Source: Pseudomonadota bacterium (GTDB lineage Bacteria > Pseudomonadota > Alphaproteobacteria > Sphingomonadales > Govanellaceae). From it: a stretch of 64,000 nucleotides of DNA. Of the stretch, positions 45,443-57,409 are shown piece by piece. The stretch is taken from NCBI GenBank assembly GCA_003577275.1, contig QEVO01000002.1:186001-250000 (forward strand), in the 5' to 3' direction. The notes under the pieces were generated by a model, which worked only from the letters and a program-made list of their open reading frames with translations, had not been told where the DNA came from and made no database searches. Both the position numbers and the translations under genes were made by a program. Every line of letters begins with the position of its first letter. Within the stretch, counting starts at the first letter, position 1.

Positions 45443-46780
45443 TCACCGCATCGCCGTCAGTTCGCCATCCTCGCTTAAGATAAACAGCGTACCGTCGGCC
45501 ACCACCGGCGACAGGTAAGTTTTATCCGACAGCTTCATGCCGCTGATGACCTCGCCGGTATAAGGCGAGATCGACAGCGCATAGCCATGCGAGGAGGTCA
45601 CAATCAGGCGGTCGCCGGCCAGCACCGGCCCGGCCCAGGTAAGCAGCCCTTTGCGTTTTTCCTGGTCCTTGTAGCGTTGCAACTCGCGCACCCAGCGCAC
45701 CCGGCCGTCCCGCCGGGTCAGGCAAACCACCTGGCTGTCGACGGTGACGGCAAACAAGAACTCGCCGGCGATCCACGGCGAATAGAGGCTGCCGACGTTG
45801 CGCTCCCATACCCGCTCGCCGCTGCGCAGGTCGATGGCTGCCATACGCCCGCCATGACTGGTGGCGAACACCAGGCCGCGATCGACCACCGGCGGGCCGT
45901 CGACGTCGCTCAAGGTCGCCAGCGGCGTCAAGCGGCCGGTACGGCTTAAGGTGTCGGTCCAGGCGACGTGGCCGTTTTCCGCAATCAGGGCAAAGATTTC
46001 GCCCGAGGAGAACCCGGCGATCACCGTGCTGCCCACGACCGCCGGCGTCGCCGCGCCCAGGATGCCGGCGGATTCGATGATGCCGGCGTGGCTCCAGATC
46101 TCGGTCCCGTCGCTGGCGGAGAGGGCAAACAACTGATTATCGAAGGTACTGACGAATACCCGGCCGCCGCCCGCCGCCGGCGCGCCGCGCAGCGGCGCCG
46201 CCAGATCGGTGCGCCACAATTCAGCGCCGTTTTGCGCATCCAGGGCGGCGACGAAGCCAAAGCCGGTCGAGGCGAACACCTTGCCCTCGGCTACGCTCAC
46301 CCCGCCGCCGAAGGAAACGGCCTTGGAGCGGCCTTTCATCTCAAGCTCGCGCCGCCACAGGGTCGCGCCGGTGCTGGCGCTGAGCGCCATCACCTGGGCG
46401 TCGCTATCCATGACGTAGACGATTCCTTCCACCACCACCGGGCTGCTGGTCAATTGCTTGCGGCCGGTGGTGCCGTCGCCGATGCTCTCGCGCCAGGCTT
46501 TTTTCGGATTGGCGGCCAGCTCCAGATGCTGCATGGCATGAGCCGGCATGCCGCCGCCCTGCGGCCAGTCGCGGTTGCGCACCGGATCGGGCAGCGCCAC
46601 CCGCACATCGAGAGCCCGGGGATCGGGGGTCAGCTCCTGCTCGAAGGTCAAGACCGGAATGCGCTCGCCTTCCAGCCGGCCGGTTTTCTTCTTTCCTGAG
46701 CCGCAGGCGGCAATGGCGACGCCGAGAATGAGGACCGCCGCCATTTTGCAGGAGAGGGACATCACGTCGCGCCCGTTCAT
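45443..46780 (-). CDS. bamB: Outer-membrane assembly lipoprotein BamB
   Basis: Accessory lipoprotein of the BAM complex. The signal MAAVLILGVAIAACGSG contains the lipobox IAAC. The mature part is an eight-bladed PQQ-type beta-propeller. Blade motifs recur as VVVEGIVYVMDSDAQVMALSASTGATLWRRELE, GRVFVSTFDNQLFALSASDGTEIWSH and GLVFATSHGGRMAAIDLRSGERVWE. The ATG at 46780 overlaps the stop of the upstream yfgM-like gene by four bases. A further ATG at 46762 is possible. The length is 445 aa. Confidence 0.92.
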   Translation of the reverse strand: MNGRDVMSLSCKMAAVLILGVAIAACGSGKKKTGRLEGERIPVLTFEQELTPDPRALDVRVALPDPVRNRDWPQGGGMPAHAMQHLELAANPKKAWRESIGDGTTGRKQLTSSPVVVEGIVYVMDSDAQVMALSASTGATLWRRELEMKGRSKAVSFGGGVSVAEGKVFASTGFGFVAALDAQNGAELWRTDLAAPLRGAPAAGGGRVFVSTFDNQLFALSASDGTEIWSHAGIIESAGILGAATPAVVGSTVIAGFSSGEIFALIAENGHVAWTDTLSRTGRLTPLATLSDVDGPPVVDRGLVFATSHGGRMAAIDLRSGERVWERNVGSLYSPWIAGEFLFAVTVDSQVVCLTRRDGRVRWVRELQRYKDQEKRKGLLTWAGPVLAGDRLIVTSSHGYALSISPYTGEVISGMKLSDKTYLSPVVADGTLFILSEDGELTAMR

Positions 46781-47439
46781 TTCGCCGACTCCGTTGCTTG
46801 CGGCAGGGTAGTGAGGATCTCCCCAGCCCGGGTTCGCGCCCCCGCCGGGGCATCCTCGTTTTGCGCCAGGCGGTCGAGCCGCTCGCGGGCGGCGGCCACG
46901 TTGCCGGCTTTTAAGTCCAACAGCGCCAGGAATTCCTCCGCCAGCGCCGACCACGGGGCGTTGGGAGCGGCGAGCTTTTCCAGACGGGGACGCAGCGCCG
47001 CCGCATCGCCTTGATCGATCTGCGCCGCCACCGCCTGCAACTCGGCATAGCCGCGCAAGGTCTCATCGATGGCCTTATCCGTCGCCAAGCGTTCGTAAAT
47101 CTTGATGGCGGCCGCCGTATCGCCGCGCCGCTCCCGCTCCGCCGCCTCGCGCAATCCCGCCAACAAGCGGTAGCCGCCGCCGGCGGTTTCCTGCAGCGTC
47201 GCCAAGGCGGCCAGGCCGTCGTCGGTCTTGCCCTGTTCTAGCAGCGCGATCGCCTCGGCGAAGGCGGCGCTTTCCCGCTCCTGCACGGTCCGCGCGTGAT
47301 AGCGCCAGTATTGGTAGCCGCCAACCCCGATCACGATCACCACCGCCGCCGCGATCAGGTACTTGCCATAAGAGCGCCACAGGCCCAGCATCTGCTGGCG
47401 GCGCAGGTCTTCGGTGACTTCGTCGAAAATATCGGTCAA
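46777..47439 (-). CDS. YfgM-like membrane-anchored TPR protein
   Basis: A 220-aa protein with one N-terminal transmembrane helix (YLIAAAVVIVIGVGGYQYW, about 28-46) preceded by a short cytoplasmic DEVTEDLRRQQM segment. A periplasmic TPR-like helical domain follows. This architecture and the position directly upstream of bamB match YfgM, an ancillary subunit of the SecYEG translocon that works with periplasmic chaperones in E. coli. Sequence likeness outside the N-terminus is weak, so the role is inferred. Confidence 0.82.
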   Translation of the reverse strand: MTDIFDEVTEDLRRQQMLGLWRSYGKYLIAAAVVIVIGVGGYQYWRYHARTVQERESAAFAEAIALLEQGKTDDGLAALATLQETAGGGYRLLAGLREAAERERRGDTAAAIKIYERLATDKAIDETLRGYAELQAVAAQIDQGDAAALRPRLEKLAAPNAPWSALAEEFLALLDLKAGNVAAARERLDRLAQNEDAPAGARTRAGEILTTLPQATESAK

Positions 47440-47514
47440 ACGGCTCTCCTTAGGCCCCGGTCACGGGTCAAAGCGCGGCTAAGATAGCGTGTGCTGGCGG
47501 CACTGGCAAACGGG

Positions 47515-48333
47515 TTAGTCACGAACCGTATAGGTGTGCTCCGTGGCGGGAAAATGGCGGCTGCGGACGGCTGCGGCATACTCTGCCGCCGCCTTATCGA
47601 TGGCCTCCCCCAGCTCGGCGAAGCGGCGGACGAATTTGGGGGCAGAGGGGAAGAAGCCCAGCATGTCCTCGGTGACCAGAACCTGGCCGTCGCACGTGGC
47701 CGAGGCGCCAATGCCGATGGTGACGGCCGGCACCTTTTGGGTGATCTCGTCCGCCAGCGGCGCGGCCATGCCCTCCAGGACCATGGAAAAGGCGCCGGCG
47801 GCCGCCACCGCCTCGGCGTCGGCGATAATGGCCTGCCATTCTGATTTGCGCCGGCCTTGTGTCTTAAAGCCGCCCATGACATTGACGCTTTGCGGCCTGA
47901 GGCCCACATGGCCCATGACCGGAATGCCCCGGGCCACCAGGAACGCGATGGTCTCGGCCATGTGGACGCCGCCCTCGATCTTGATACCGGCGGCCCCGGT
48001 TTCGGCGATCACCCTTGCCGCATTACGGAAGGCTTGGGCGGGGCTTTCCTCCACCGTGCGGAACGGCATGTCGATGATGACGCAGGCATGGGTGGAGCCG
48101 CGCACTACCGCCGCGCCGTGGGCGATCATCATGTCCAAGGTCACCGGCAGGGTGGTGTCGAAGCCATAGATCACGTTCCCTAAGCTGTCGCCCACCAGAA
48201 GGACGTCGCAATGGGGGTCTAATAGTCCGGCCATGGGAGCGGTATAGGCGGTCAGGACCACCACCGGCTCCTGGCCCTTGCGGGCGGCGATATCGGGGAC
48301 GGTCAGGCGTTTCATGGAGGTGTGTTTGGACAT
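47515..48333 (-). CDS. panB: 3-methyl-2-oxobutanoate hydroxymethyltransferase
   Basis: First committed step of pantothenate synthesis, transferring a hydroxymethyl group from methylene-THF to ketoisovalerate. The 272-aa TIM barrel begins [24 protein letters not shown]. Metal-binding [54 protein letters not shown] and [16 protein letters not shown] are all present. AGGAGTAATCCATG provides the start. panC is not adjacent. Confidence 0.95.
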   Translation of the reverse strand: MSKHTSMKRLTVPDIAARKGQEPVVVLTAYTAPMAGLLDPHCDVLLVGDSLGNVIYGFDTTLPVTLDMMIAHGAAVVRGSTHACVIIDMPFRTVEESPAQAFRNAARVIAETGAAGIKIEGGVHMAETIAFLVARGIPVMGHVGLRPQSVNVMGGFKTQGRRKSEWQAIIADAEAVAAAGAFSMVLEGMAAPLADEITQKVPAVTIGIGASATCDGQVLVTEDMLGFFPSAPKFVRRFAELGEAIDKAAAEYAAAVRSRHFPATEHTYTVRD

Positions 48334-48451
48334 GGATTACTCCTGCGATGCTTCCCCGATTGCAGAAAACATATAGCCTCGATGGGGATGAAGTGCAAAA
48401 GGAGCCTTACTATATATGTTAAACGTCCGTTTCATCGTTAAGGAGGCGCCG

Positions 48452-48808
48452 ATGACGAGATGGAAGATCAAACGGGTTTACGATCCCCCGGATGCCGCCG
48501 ACGGCGCGCGCATCCTGGTGGATCGGCTGTGGCCGCGGGGCATCTCCAAGGACAAGGCCAAAATCGATCTCTGGTTGAAGGACATCGCGCCGAGCGACGC
48601 CTTGCGCAAAAAGTTCCATGGCAAACCGGATGAATGGGCGGCGTTTTGCCGCGCTTATGCCGCCGAGTTGAAAGAGGACGCGGCCCAAGCCGCCGCCAGG
48701 ACCCTCCTGGGGTACGCGCGCAAGGGCACGGTGACCTTGCTCTACGCCAGCCGCGACGAGACGCACAACAACGCCGCTGCCCTGAAGGACTGGCTAATGC
48801 GGCAGTAG
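48452..48808 (+). CDS. DUF488 family protein
   Basis: A 118-aa protein matching the short DUF488/YeaO-like family. The conserved RVYDPPDAADGARILVDRLWPRGISKDKAKIDLWLKDIAPS opens the chain, and VTLLYASRDETHNNAAALKDWL closes it. Function is unknown. The ATG at 48452 has TAAGGAGG seven bases upstream. An earlier in-frame ATG at 48416 lacks such a site. Confidence 0.88.
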   Translation: MTRWKIKRVYDPPDAADGARILVDRLWPRGISKDKAKIDLWLKDIAPSDALRKKFHGKPDEWAAFCRAYAAELKEDAAQAAARTLLGYARKGTVTLLYASRDETHNNAAALKDWLMRQ

Positions 48809-48817
48809 ATAAATATT

Positions 48818-48858
48818 ATCCTTGTATTTAGAAATGTATTATTTTAATTTACAAGGAT
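48818..48858 (+). promoter_or_regulatory. AT-rich inverted repeat overlapping the start of the AAA/DUF4143 gene
   Basis: ATCCTTGTA (48818-48826) and TACAAGGAT (48850-48858) are perfect complements separated by 23 AT-rich bases. The right arm contains the Shine-Dalgarno AAGGA and the first two bases of the ATG at 48857. It could be a repressor operator or an RNA hairpin that hides the start. Confidence 0.5.
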
Positions 48859-50029
48859 GATTTGCCGTCGCATTACCCAATCCGTCCGGGCTGCTCTCGC
48901 CCGGCAGGCTGCCGTTGCCCTGATCGGCCCGCGTCAGGTCGGTAAGACCACCCTTGCCCACGAGATCGCAGCAAGCACAAACGCGCTCTATCTCGATCTT
49001 GAGTCTCGCGCCGATCGCAACAAACTCGCCGAACCGGCGTTATTCCTCAAAGAACACGAAGACCGCCTAATCATTCTCGATGAAATTCATCGCATGCCGG
49101 AGCTCTTTCAAGAGCTGCGCGGCTTGATCGACAGCGGGCGTCGGCGTGGGCGACAAACTGGCCGATTTCTGATCCTTGGATCAGCGTCGATCGACCTCTT
49201 AAGGCAGTCGGGCGAAAGCCTTGCCGGACGGATTGAATATGTGGAAATGACCCCCCTCGATGTTTTAGAAGCGGCGTCGGATGCGTCTGCGATAACGTCG
49301 CTTTGGGTGCGTGGCGGCTTTCCCGACAGCTTTCTTGCAGCCAACGACGCCGACAGCCTCGCATTCCGGCAAAATTTCATCCGCACCTATCTTGAACGCG
49401 ACGTTCCGCAGTTCGGCAGGCGCATCCCGGCTGAAACGCTGGAGCGACTGTGGACCATGCTCGCCCACAGCCAGGGAACGCTTCTTAATGCTTCCAAACT
49501 GGCATCGGGTTTATCCGTCAGCGCGCCAACAATCACCACGTATATCGATCTCCTGGTTGATCTTCTGCTGTTGCGCCGGTTGCTACCCTATCACGCCAAC
49601 ACCGGCAAGCGGCTCGTGAAATCGCCGAAGGTCTATGTCCGTGACAGCGGTCTCGTCCATGCTCTCCTTGGCATAGGCGATTACAATACGCTTGCCGGGC
49701 ACCCCGTCGTTGGCGCCAGTTGGGAAGGCTTTGTCATCGAGAACCTCCTGGCTGCCGCCCCTGATCGAACTACGGCAAGTTTCTACCGCACCGCCGCCGG
49801 CGCTGAAATCGACCTCGTACTCGATTTGCCGGGTGCGCATGGGCTATGGGCGATTGAAATCAAGCGCAGCCTTACCACAAGTCTCGGCAAGGGCTTCCAC
49901 AATGCCCGTGAGGATCTAAGGCCGAAGCGCTCGTTCATTGTCTATGCGGGCGACGACCGATACCCAGTCACCAAAGACATCACCGCGATCGGCGTTAAGG
50001 AGATGGCGTCGCTGCTGGCGGAGATTTGA
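48857..50029 (+). CDS. AAA ATPase with C-terminal DUF4143 domain
   Basis: A 390-aa ATP-binding protein of the large AAA_14/DUF4143 family. The P-loop is LIGPRQVGKTTLAHEIA near residue 23, Walker B LIILDEIHRMP near 73, and LILGSASIDLLRQSGESLAGR is the sensor-1 region. The C-terminal DUF4143 domain has KSPKVYVRDSGLVHALLGI, GASWEGFVIENLL, the nuclease-like FYRTAAGAEIDLVLDLP and IEIKRS (D...ExK, PD-(D/E)xK-like). These genes are mobile, of unknown function, and often suspected of toxin or defence roles. The ATG at 48857 lies in an inverted repeat. Confidence 0.88.
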   Translation: MICRRITQSVRAALARQAAVALIGPRQVGKTTLAHEIAASTNALYLDLESRADRNKLAEPALFLKEHEDRLIILDEIHRMPELFQELRGLIDSGRRRGRQTGRFLILGSASIDLLRQSGESLAGRIEYVEMTPLDVLEAASDASAITSLWVRGGFPDSFLAANDADSLAFRQNFIRTYLERDVPQFGRRIPAETLERLWTMLAHSQGTLLNASKLASGLSVSAPTITTYIDLLVDLLLLRRLLPYHANTGKRLVKSPKVYVRDSGLVHALLGIGDYNTLAGHPVVGASWEGFVIENLLAAAPDRTTASFYRTAAGAEIDLVLDLPGAHGLWAIEIKRSLTTSLGKGFHNAREDLRPKRSFIVYAGDDRYPVTKDITAIGVKEMASLLAEI

Positions 50030-50146
50030 TTTCGCCACCCTACTCCCCCTCAATCGCCCCCAGCGGTTTGGAGATCACGGCAAAGTCGATAGGGGCGACG
50101 ACAGGCGGATCACTTTGGAGTAGTATCTGAAGAAACGAGGATCATC

Positions 50147-50839
50147 ATGCAGCTTAACGCCGATTACTCAAAGCGCGTCGTCATCCGGCCGGGGGATGCG
50201 GAGTTTGTTCCCTCCCCCCTTGCCGGCGTCGAACGCCTGATGCTGGACCGGGATGGCGGCGAAGTGGCGCGCGCCACCTCCATCGTGCGCTATGCGCCGG
50301 GGTCCACGTTCTCCCGGCATGTCCATGCCGGTGGGGAGGAGTTCCTGGTGCTGGAGGGCACCTTCTCCGATGAACATGGCGACTATCCCGCCGGCACTTA
50401 CGTGCGCAATCCGCCCGGCACTGGTCACGTTCCGTTCAGCAAAGACGGCTGCACCATATTCGTGAAGCTGTTCCAATTCCAGCCCGAGGATGCGCAGCGC
50501 GTCGTCATCAATTTCCACGACGCGACGTGGCAGCCCGGCCCCGTGGACGGCATCAGCATCTTATGGCTGCACCAATTTCGCGGCGAGCAAGTCGTTCTGG
50601 TAAAAATCGGACCGGGGCTGGAGGCCATCCCCCACACCCACGCCGGCGGCGAGGAAATTCTGGTCCTTGACGGCATGATCGAGGATGAGCATGGCCAATA
50701 TCCCAAAGGCGCCTGGGTGCGCTATCCGCCCAACAGCCGCCACGCCCCGTTCAGCCGCAACGGCTGCATGGTCTACGTCAAGAGCGGTCACTTGGTTGAT
50801 GTCATCAGCCCGGCGACTTATGGCGTTGGGAAAGCTTAA
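50147..50839 (+). CDS. Tandem cupin-domain protein (ChrR-like)
   Basis: A 230-aa protein made of two similar cupin domains. The first (about 25-115) has APGSTFSRHVHAGGEEFLVLEGTFSDEHGDYPAGTYVRNPPGTGH. The second (about 135-220) repeats it as GPGLEAIPHTHAGGEEILVLDGMIEDEHGQYPKGAWVRYPPNSRH. Each keeps HxH-x-GGEE and a later His, consistent with one metal per domain. The family includes ChrR-type anti-sigma C-terminal domains and small stand-alone cupins. No anti-sigma zinc domain is present, so a dioxygenase- or sensor-like role is possible. Confidence 0.85.
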   Translation: MQLNADYSKRVVIRPGDAEFVPSPLAGVERLMLDRDGGEVARATSIVRYAPGSTFSRHVHAGGEEFLVLEGTFSDEHGDYPAGTYVRNPPGTGHVPFSKDGCTIFVKLFQFQPEDAQRVVINFHDATWQPGPVDGISILWLHQFRGEQVVLVKIGPGLEAIPHTHAGGEEILVLDGMIEDEHGQYPKGAWVRYPPNSRHAPFSRNGCMVYVKSGHLVDVISPATYGVGKA

Positions 50840-51165
50840 ACCACCCAGTCTTTATTCCCACTCGATTGTCTGAATTCCCCATAAGTCTTTGAAAAATCGA
50901 TGGTAAGCGTCCATTCTGACGGCCATTCTCCGACTGCGAGGCCGTCAAAATACTACGCTTTTGATTTCATTGGGAAAACTGCCAGAAAAAATTTTTCGCG
51001 GTTCCGGCATCTATCGAGGTCAATCGCCCCTCTGACCCGCTTTTTGCCTGCCCAGCGTAACCCCGGAGGCCGCCCGAAAGTACCGCCAGGCCTCCATAGC
51101 AGGACTCACTCTTCGGATCGAGTAGCCCGGGAACGGTAAAGGTGGCCAGCGCACGTCCGACGCCC
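50840..51165. other. Intergenic junction between the backbone cupin gene and the Argonaute operon
   Basis: This 326-base stretch holds a guaA-end-like sequence (50852-50872) near the left. Farther right an inverted repeat, GGAGGCC (51065-51071) with GGCCTCC (51089-51095), could be a weak hairpin downstream of the Argonaute gene, without a T run. Short open frames here resemble nothing known. It is read as the edge of a genomic island. Confidence 0.45.
50852..50872 (-). other. Candidate attachment-site repeat resembling the 3' end of guaA
   Basis: On the minus strand the bases read CAGACAATCGAGTGGGAATAA, encoding QTIEWE-stop. Bacterial GMP synthase (GuaA) ends in TIEWE, and the 3' end of guaA is a known integration site whose copies mark the distal end of genomic islands. 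No other GuaA residues precede it (DLWGIQ does not match), so it is a short repeat and not a gene fragment. The partner copy would be guaA itself, beyond 64000. Confidence 0.5.
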
Positions 51166-52722
51166 CTAAACGTAGAACTTGAACGGCTGTCGCTCTGCTC
51201 CCGTAGCGCTGCCCATAGTGAGCACTTCGCCGACCTTGTCCGCGAAACGAATGGTGACCGGCAACCCGTCGCTGAAATTGCAGGCGTTGTAATTGATTTT
51301 CGTGAGGCCCAGTATGTCTGCCAGCACAGTCTCGATAGAGGGATAGTCACCGCTCGCGCGGAGCACGGTCACGAACAACGGGTTCGGAGTCTCGGGACCG
51401 ATATAGGTGTCGATACGTGGCGCATACCCTGTGGTCCACAGATAAGCGTCTTTGTCTCCGAGCTGGATCGCCGTGCCGCGCAGGCACGGATAATCGCCAT
51501 CGCGGAAGAGCTTGGTCTCGCCATGGGTCGATTGGATACGCACGCCTACGATATTGGTGCCGTCGGGCGCGGCTTTGCTAAAGGCCTCCCATTCCGCGTC
51601 GTTGAACTTGGTTCGGCCGTGAATGAACAGCTCTTTCGGATAAGTTCCGAAGCGTTGCTTGTAGGTATCCAGAACTGTCTTGATCAGGTTTTCGGCCGCC
51701 AGATCGCTGAGGTGAAACTCTCTGTTTTCAGTCTGCCACGGCCCGTTCGCCCCGCGAAAGACGACCCCGTCTCCTTCGCTCAGGAACATCTGCGCCGCAC
51801 AGCAGGCGTGATTGTCAGCGTGATTGGGAAGGAGCTTAAACACCAAGCCAACGTAGCAGACGCCTGGCCGCATACGGGCGATCTTCCACGGGGGTTCCGC
51901 CTGCGTTTTGTAGAACAGGCCTGTGGCCAGATTCCAAGCGACGGTGGCAGAATCCTGAGTGCCACGTTTCGGATATCCTGCCTTGTTCACGAACTCTTCA
52001 GGGGCAAGGGTTGTCTCGCGAATAAGCTGAGATGTCATACCCAGCTTCAAAAGCTTCGCTTTGACCTGCCGGTGGAAGTCGGGAATGTCATCGAACACTG
52101 CTTCAAGCGTGTCATCAATAACACCGGCCAGTAGCGGAAGGTCGACGCGCCCTTTCTGGCGCCGGGACAATTCCCCCTTGAGAAGCTCGACCTTACGGCG
52201 CTGACCCGCAACTGGGCGGCAGGTTTCGAAGACGATTTCCGGCACAACGAAGATCCAAACGTCTACCGTCCGCTCCTCATTTTTCGCGTGCCGTTCAATA
52301 GGGTCGATGAACAGCTTAGTTGTGGTGGCCACCGCCTCGTGATGGTTCTCGATCGCAATCGCAGCACGGATATCAGCAGGCTCAATCTCGCATTTAATCA
52401 TAGCGCCGGGATTGGCACGGATGCCGAAGGCTTCCTCGAGACCGGGAAAATCAGAAAGATGAAGCCGGAACTCTTTGTCGCGCTGACCCCGAGGCGGAAT
52501 TGCGACGGGATTGCTGATTGCATCAAGCCAGCGGCAAAGGAGTTCTAGGCCATGTTTTGTACCAACCGCACCTATCGTAATCTGCGGGCGATCAGGCTTT
52601 GACGCGGGCCCGTAAAGGGTAAGGCCGTCCTTCGGATGATCCGAAGCCTGCCCGTGGCCAAATCCCAGCGGTGGTTCCGGAATGTAGAGAACCGGAACTG
52701 ATTTCTCGGAAAATTCGATCAA
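51166..52722 (-). CDS. Short prokaryotic Argonaute (MID-PIWI, catalytically inactive)
   Basis: A 518-aa short pAgo, guide-binding subunit of a SPARTA-type system. There is no PAZ domain. The MID region holds GMTSQLIRETTL (228-239), and the PIWI start has QDSATVAWNLATGLFYKTQAEPPWKI (256-281), the usual pAgo signature. The C-terminus shows LTKINYNA, PVTIRFADKVGEVL and ends FKFYV. Catalytic tetrad positions are lost: the first Asp is replaced around CYVGLVF (289-295) and the later Asp by IHGRTK (367-372). It should bind a guide RNA and sense DNA but not cut. The start is a TTG overlapping the upstream stop by four bases (TTGA), with GAGGAGGA just before it. Rows checked by hand are about 50% GC. 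Confidence 0.9.
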   Translation of the reverse strand: MIEFSEKSVPVLYIPEPPLGFGHGQASDHPKDGLTLYGPASKPDRPQITIGAVGTKHGLELLCRWLDAISNPVAIPPRGQRDKEFRLHLSDFPGLEEAFGIRANPGAMIKCEIEPADIRAAIAIENHHEAVATTTKLFIDPIERHAKNEERTVDVWIFVVPEIVFETCRPVAGQRRKVELLKGELSRRQKGRVDLPLLAGVIDDTLEAVFDDIPDFHRQVKAKLLKLGMTSQLIRETTLAPEEFVNKAGYPKRGTQDSATVAWNLATGLFYKTQAEPPWKIARMRPGVCYVGLVFKLLPNHADNHACCAAQMFLSEGDGVVFRGANGPWQTENREFHLSDLAAENLIKTVLDTYKQRFGTYPKELFIHGRTKFNDAEWEAFSKAAPDGTNIVGVRIQSTHGETKLFRDGDYPCLRGTAIQLGDKDAYLWTTGYAPRIDTYIGPETPNPLFVTVLRASGDYPSIETVLADILGLTKINYNACNFSDGLPVTIRFADKVGEVLTMGSATGAERQPFKFYV

Positions 52723-54098
52723 GCGTCCTCCTCCTCGAAGTGGCCGCCTAGCGTTGTGGGATCGGCTTCTTCCGCATCCTCGCCCAGTCTGTTGGTCTGG
52801 CGCGCGGTCACAGGCGCCGTGAACTGGATCGGCATCGCATCGAGAGTGATGCTGCCGCCCGAGCCGACGGCAAGGTCGACATACGGACTGTCACCAGCCA
52901 ACAGCTCCATGAAGGCCATCACACGCCCATGCCAAGCCTTGTTCCGCCAAGCCGAACAGATCGAACGCCGAAGGCGAAACTGGGCTTTGGGGTCTGGAAT
53001 AGCGATCGGCTTGTTGTGCTCGCCGATGTCTGAAAACAGCACACGGCCCTTGAGCCGCATATGGGGATAAGGAAAGAGGCTGGGAATGACACTCACACCG
53101 TATTCCCAGATCTTCTTGCGGGCGACACCGCGTAGCATTGAGTTGCGGCTCTGACCCTGGCGGCCCCATGAAACGCGCTTCTTGAGACCTAATCTGTTCT
53201 CGCCAACATGGAAGGACACTCCGCTCGAGAACGAATGAGCAAGAAGCCCTTGGCGGGCGCAATGCTTCTCCCATGCCTGGCGCAAAAGATTCATCATGAT
53301 CGACCGGGCATCGCGACTGTCGATCCCCACGTCCGATGACCCGTTCTCGAGAAAATCGATAACATCGAAGTCACGCTCGGCACGAAACGGCCCAACCTGC
53401 TCAAAATGTTCCGTCAGGTCCATTGGGCTGGCGAATGTCAGGAAGCCGTCGCCGAATTCGGCCATCGGGTATTCGAAGGACGCGCCGAGCTTACGCAGCA
53501 ATGCCTCATTGGCACGATTCTTAGGCACCAAGTGATTGAGCTTGTCCGGCATCCTTAATATCCGGAGCCAATTGGACGTCAGGACCTCGGGAGCCGCCTC
53601 GATCTCGACTGCGCGCCGACGCAGATGAGCGTACCATTCGGGCTGAATGATGCCGCCGCCAGCCTTAGGCACATGCTGCCTTTCGAGCGATTTGAGCAAG
53701 CTATCCAACCCCTTCGCCCATCCGCTCTCGAAGTCGACATACTGCAGGCCGCCGATGCCGAAGAGCTTTTGGAAGGCACGCAGCTTCAACGGAATGATGA
53801 AGTTGGGATCCTGGAGTTGTTTCGTCAGGTCTTCCGCGATCGCGATCTCCTCGCGTACACCCCTTCTGGCGAGCGTCTCGTCGCTACAGCACAACAGCAT
53901 CTTGAACGCACGAGTCTGAAGCGCCGCAGTAAGCTTGCCGCGCCATTCGTCTCCGGCATCAAGATCGAAGATGTCTGCAAAGACCTTGTAGCCGGCGGCT
54001 TCGAGCCGCGGCGCGAGCCACAACACGAACTGGTCATCACCAGGCGTCGCCTTGGAAATGAAAATCAGGTCGCGTTCAACAGGCCCGCCCCCGCTCAT
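52719..54098 (-). CDS. TIR-APAZ effector subunit of a SPARTA-type Argonaute system
   Basis: A 459-aa protein. Residues 1-140 form a TIR domain: DLIFISKATPGDDQFVLWLAPRLEAAGYKVFADIFDL, then MLLCCSDETLARRGVREEIAIAE, where Glu84 (or Glu83) aligns with the catalytic glutamate of NADase TIRs. Residues from about 160 onward fit APAZ, the module that stands in for the missing N-PAZ lobes of short Argonautes. In SPARTA systems, target DNA recognition by the Argonaute leads to oligomerisation and depletion of NAD(P)+, killing the infected or plasmid-burdened cell. The ATG follows directly on the TAA of the DUF499 gene with no gap, and its stop overlaps the Argonaute start. Confidence 0.9.
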   Translation of the reverse strand: MSGGGPVERDLIFISKATPGDDQFVLWLAPRLEAAGYKVFADIFDLDAGDEWRGKLTAALQTRAFKMLLCCSDETLARRGVREEIAIAEDLTKQLQDPNFIIPLKLRAFQKLFGIGGLQYVDFESGWAKGLDSLLKSLERQHVPKAGGGIIQPEWYAHLRRRAVEIEAAPEVLTSNWLRILRMPDKLNHLVPKNRANEALLRKLGASFEYPMAEFGDGFLTFASPMDLTEHFEQVGPFRAERDFDVIDFLENGSSDVGIDSRDARSIMMNLLRQAWEKHCARQGLLAHSFSSGVSFHVGENRLGLKKRVSWGRQGQSRNSMLRGVARKKIWEYGVSVIPSLFPYPHMRLKGRVLFSDIGEHNKPIAIPDPKAQFRLRRSICSAWRNKAWHGRVMAFMELLAGDSPYVDLAVGSGGSITLDAMPIQFTAPVTARQTNRLGEDAEEADPTTLGGHFEEEDA

Positions 54099-57395
<3,297 letters not shown>

Positions 57396-57409
57396 TGTCC
57401 CGTTCCCCC

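Noticed and set aside
50852..50914. Truncated guaA gene or a 20-residue peptide gene
   Set aside because: Only the last five or six residues match GuaA. The preceding MDAYHRFFKDLWGIQ does not, and no ribosome binding site was seen, so an attachment-site repeat is a better reading.
50900..51139. A 79-residue open frame in the island junction
   Set aside because: No motif, no ribosome binding site and basic low-information sequence; treated as non-coding.
51166..52722. Active long-type Argonaute nuclease
   Set aside because: At 518 aa there is no N-PAZ lobe, and at least two catalytic acidic positions are replaced. The adjacent TIR-APAZ gene marks it as a short Argonaute.
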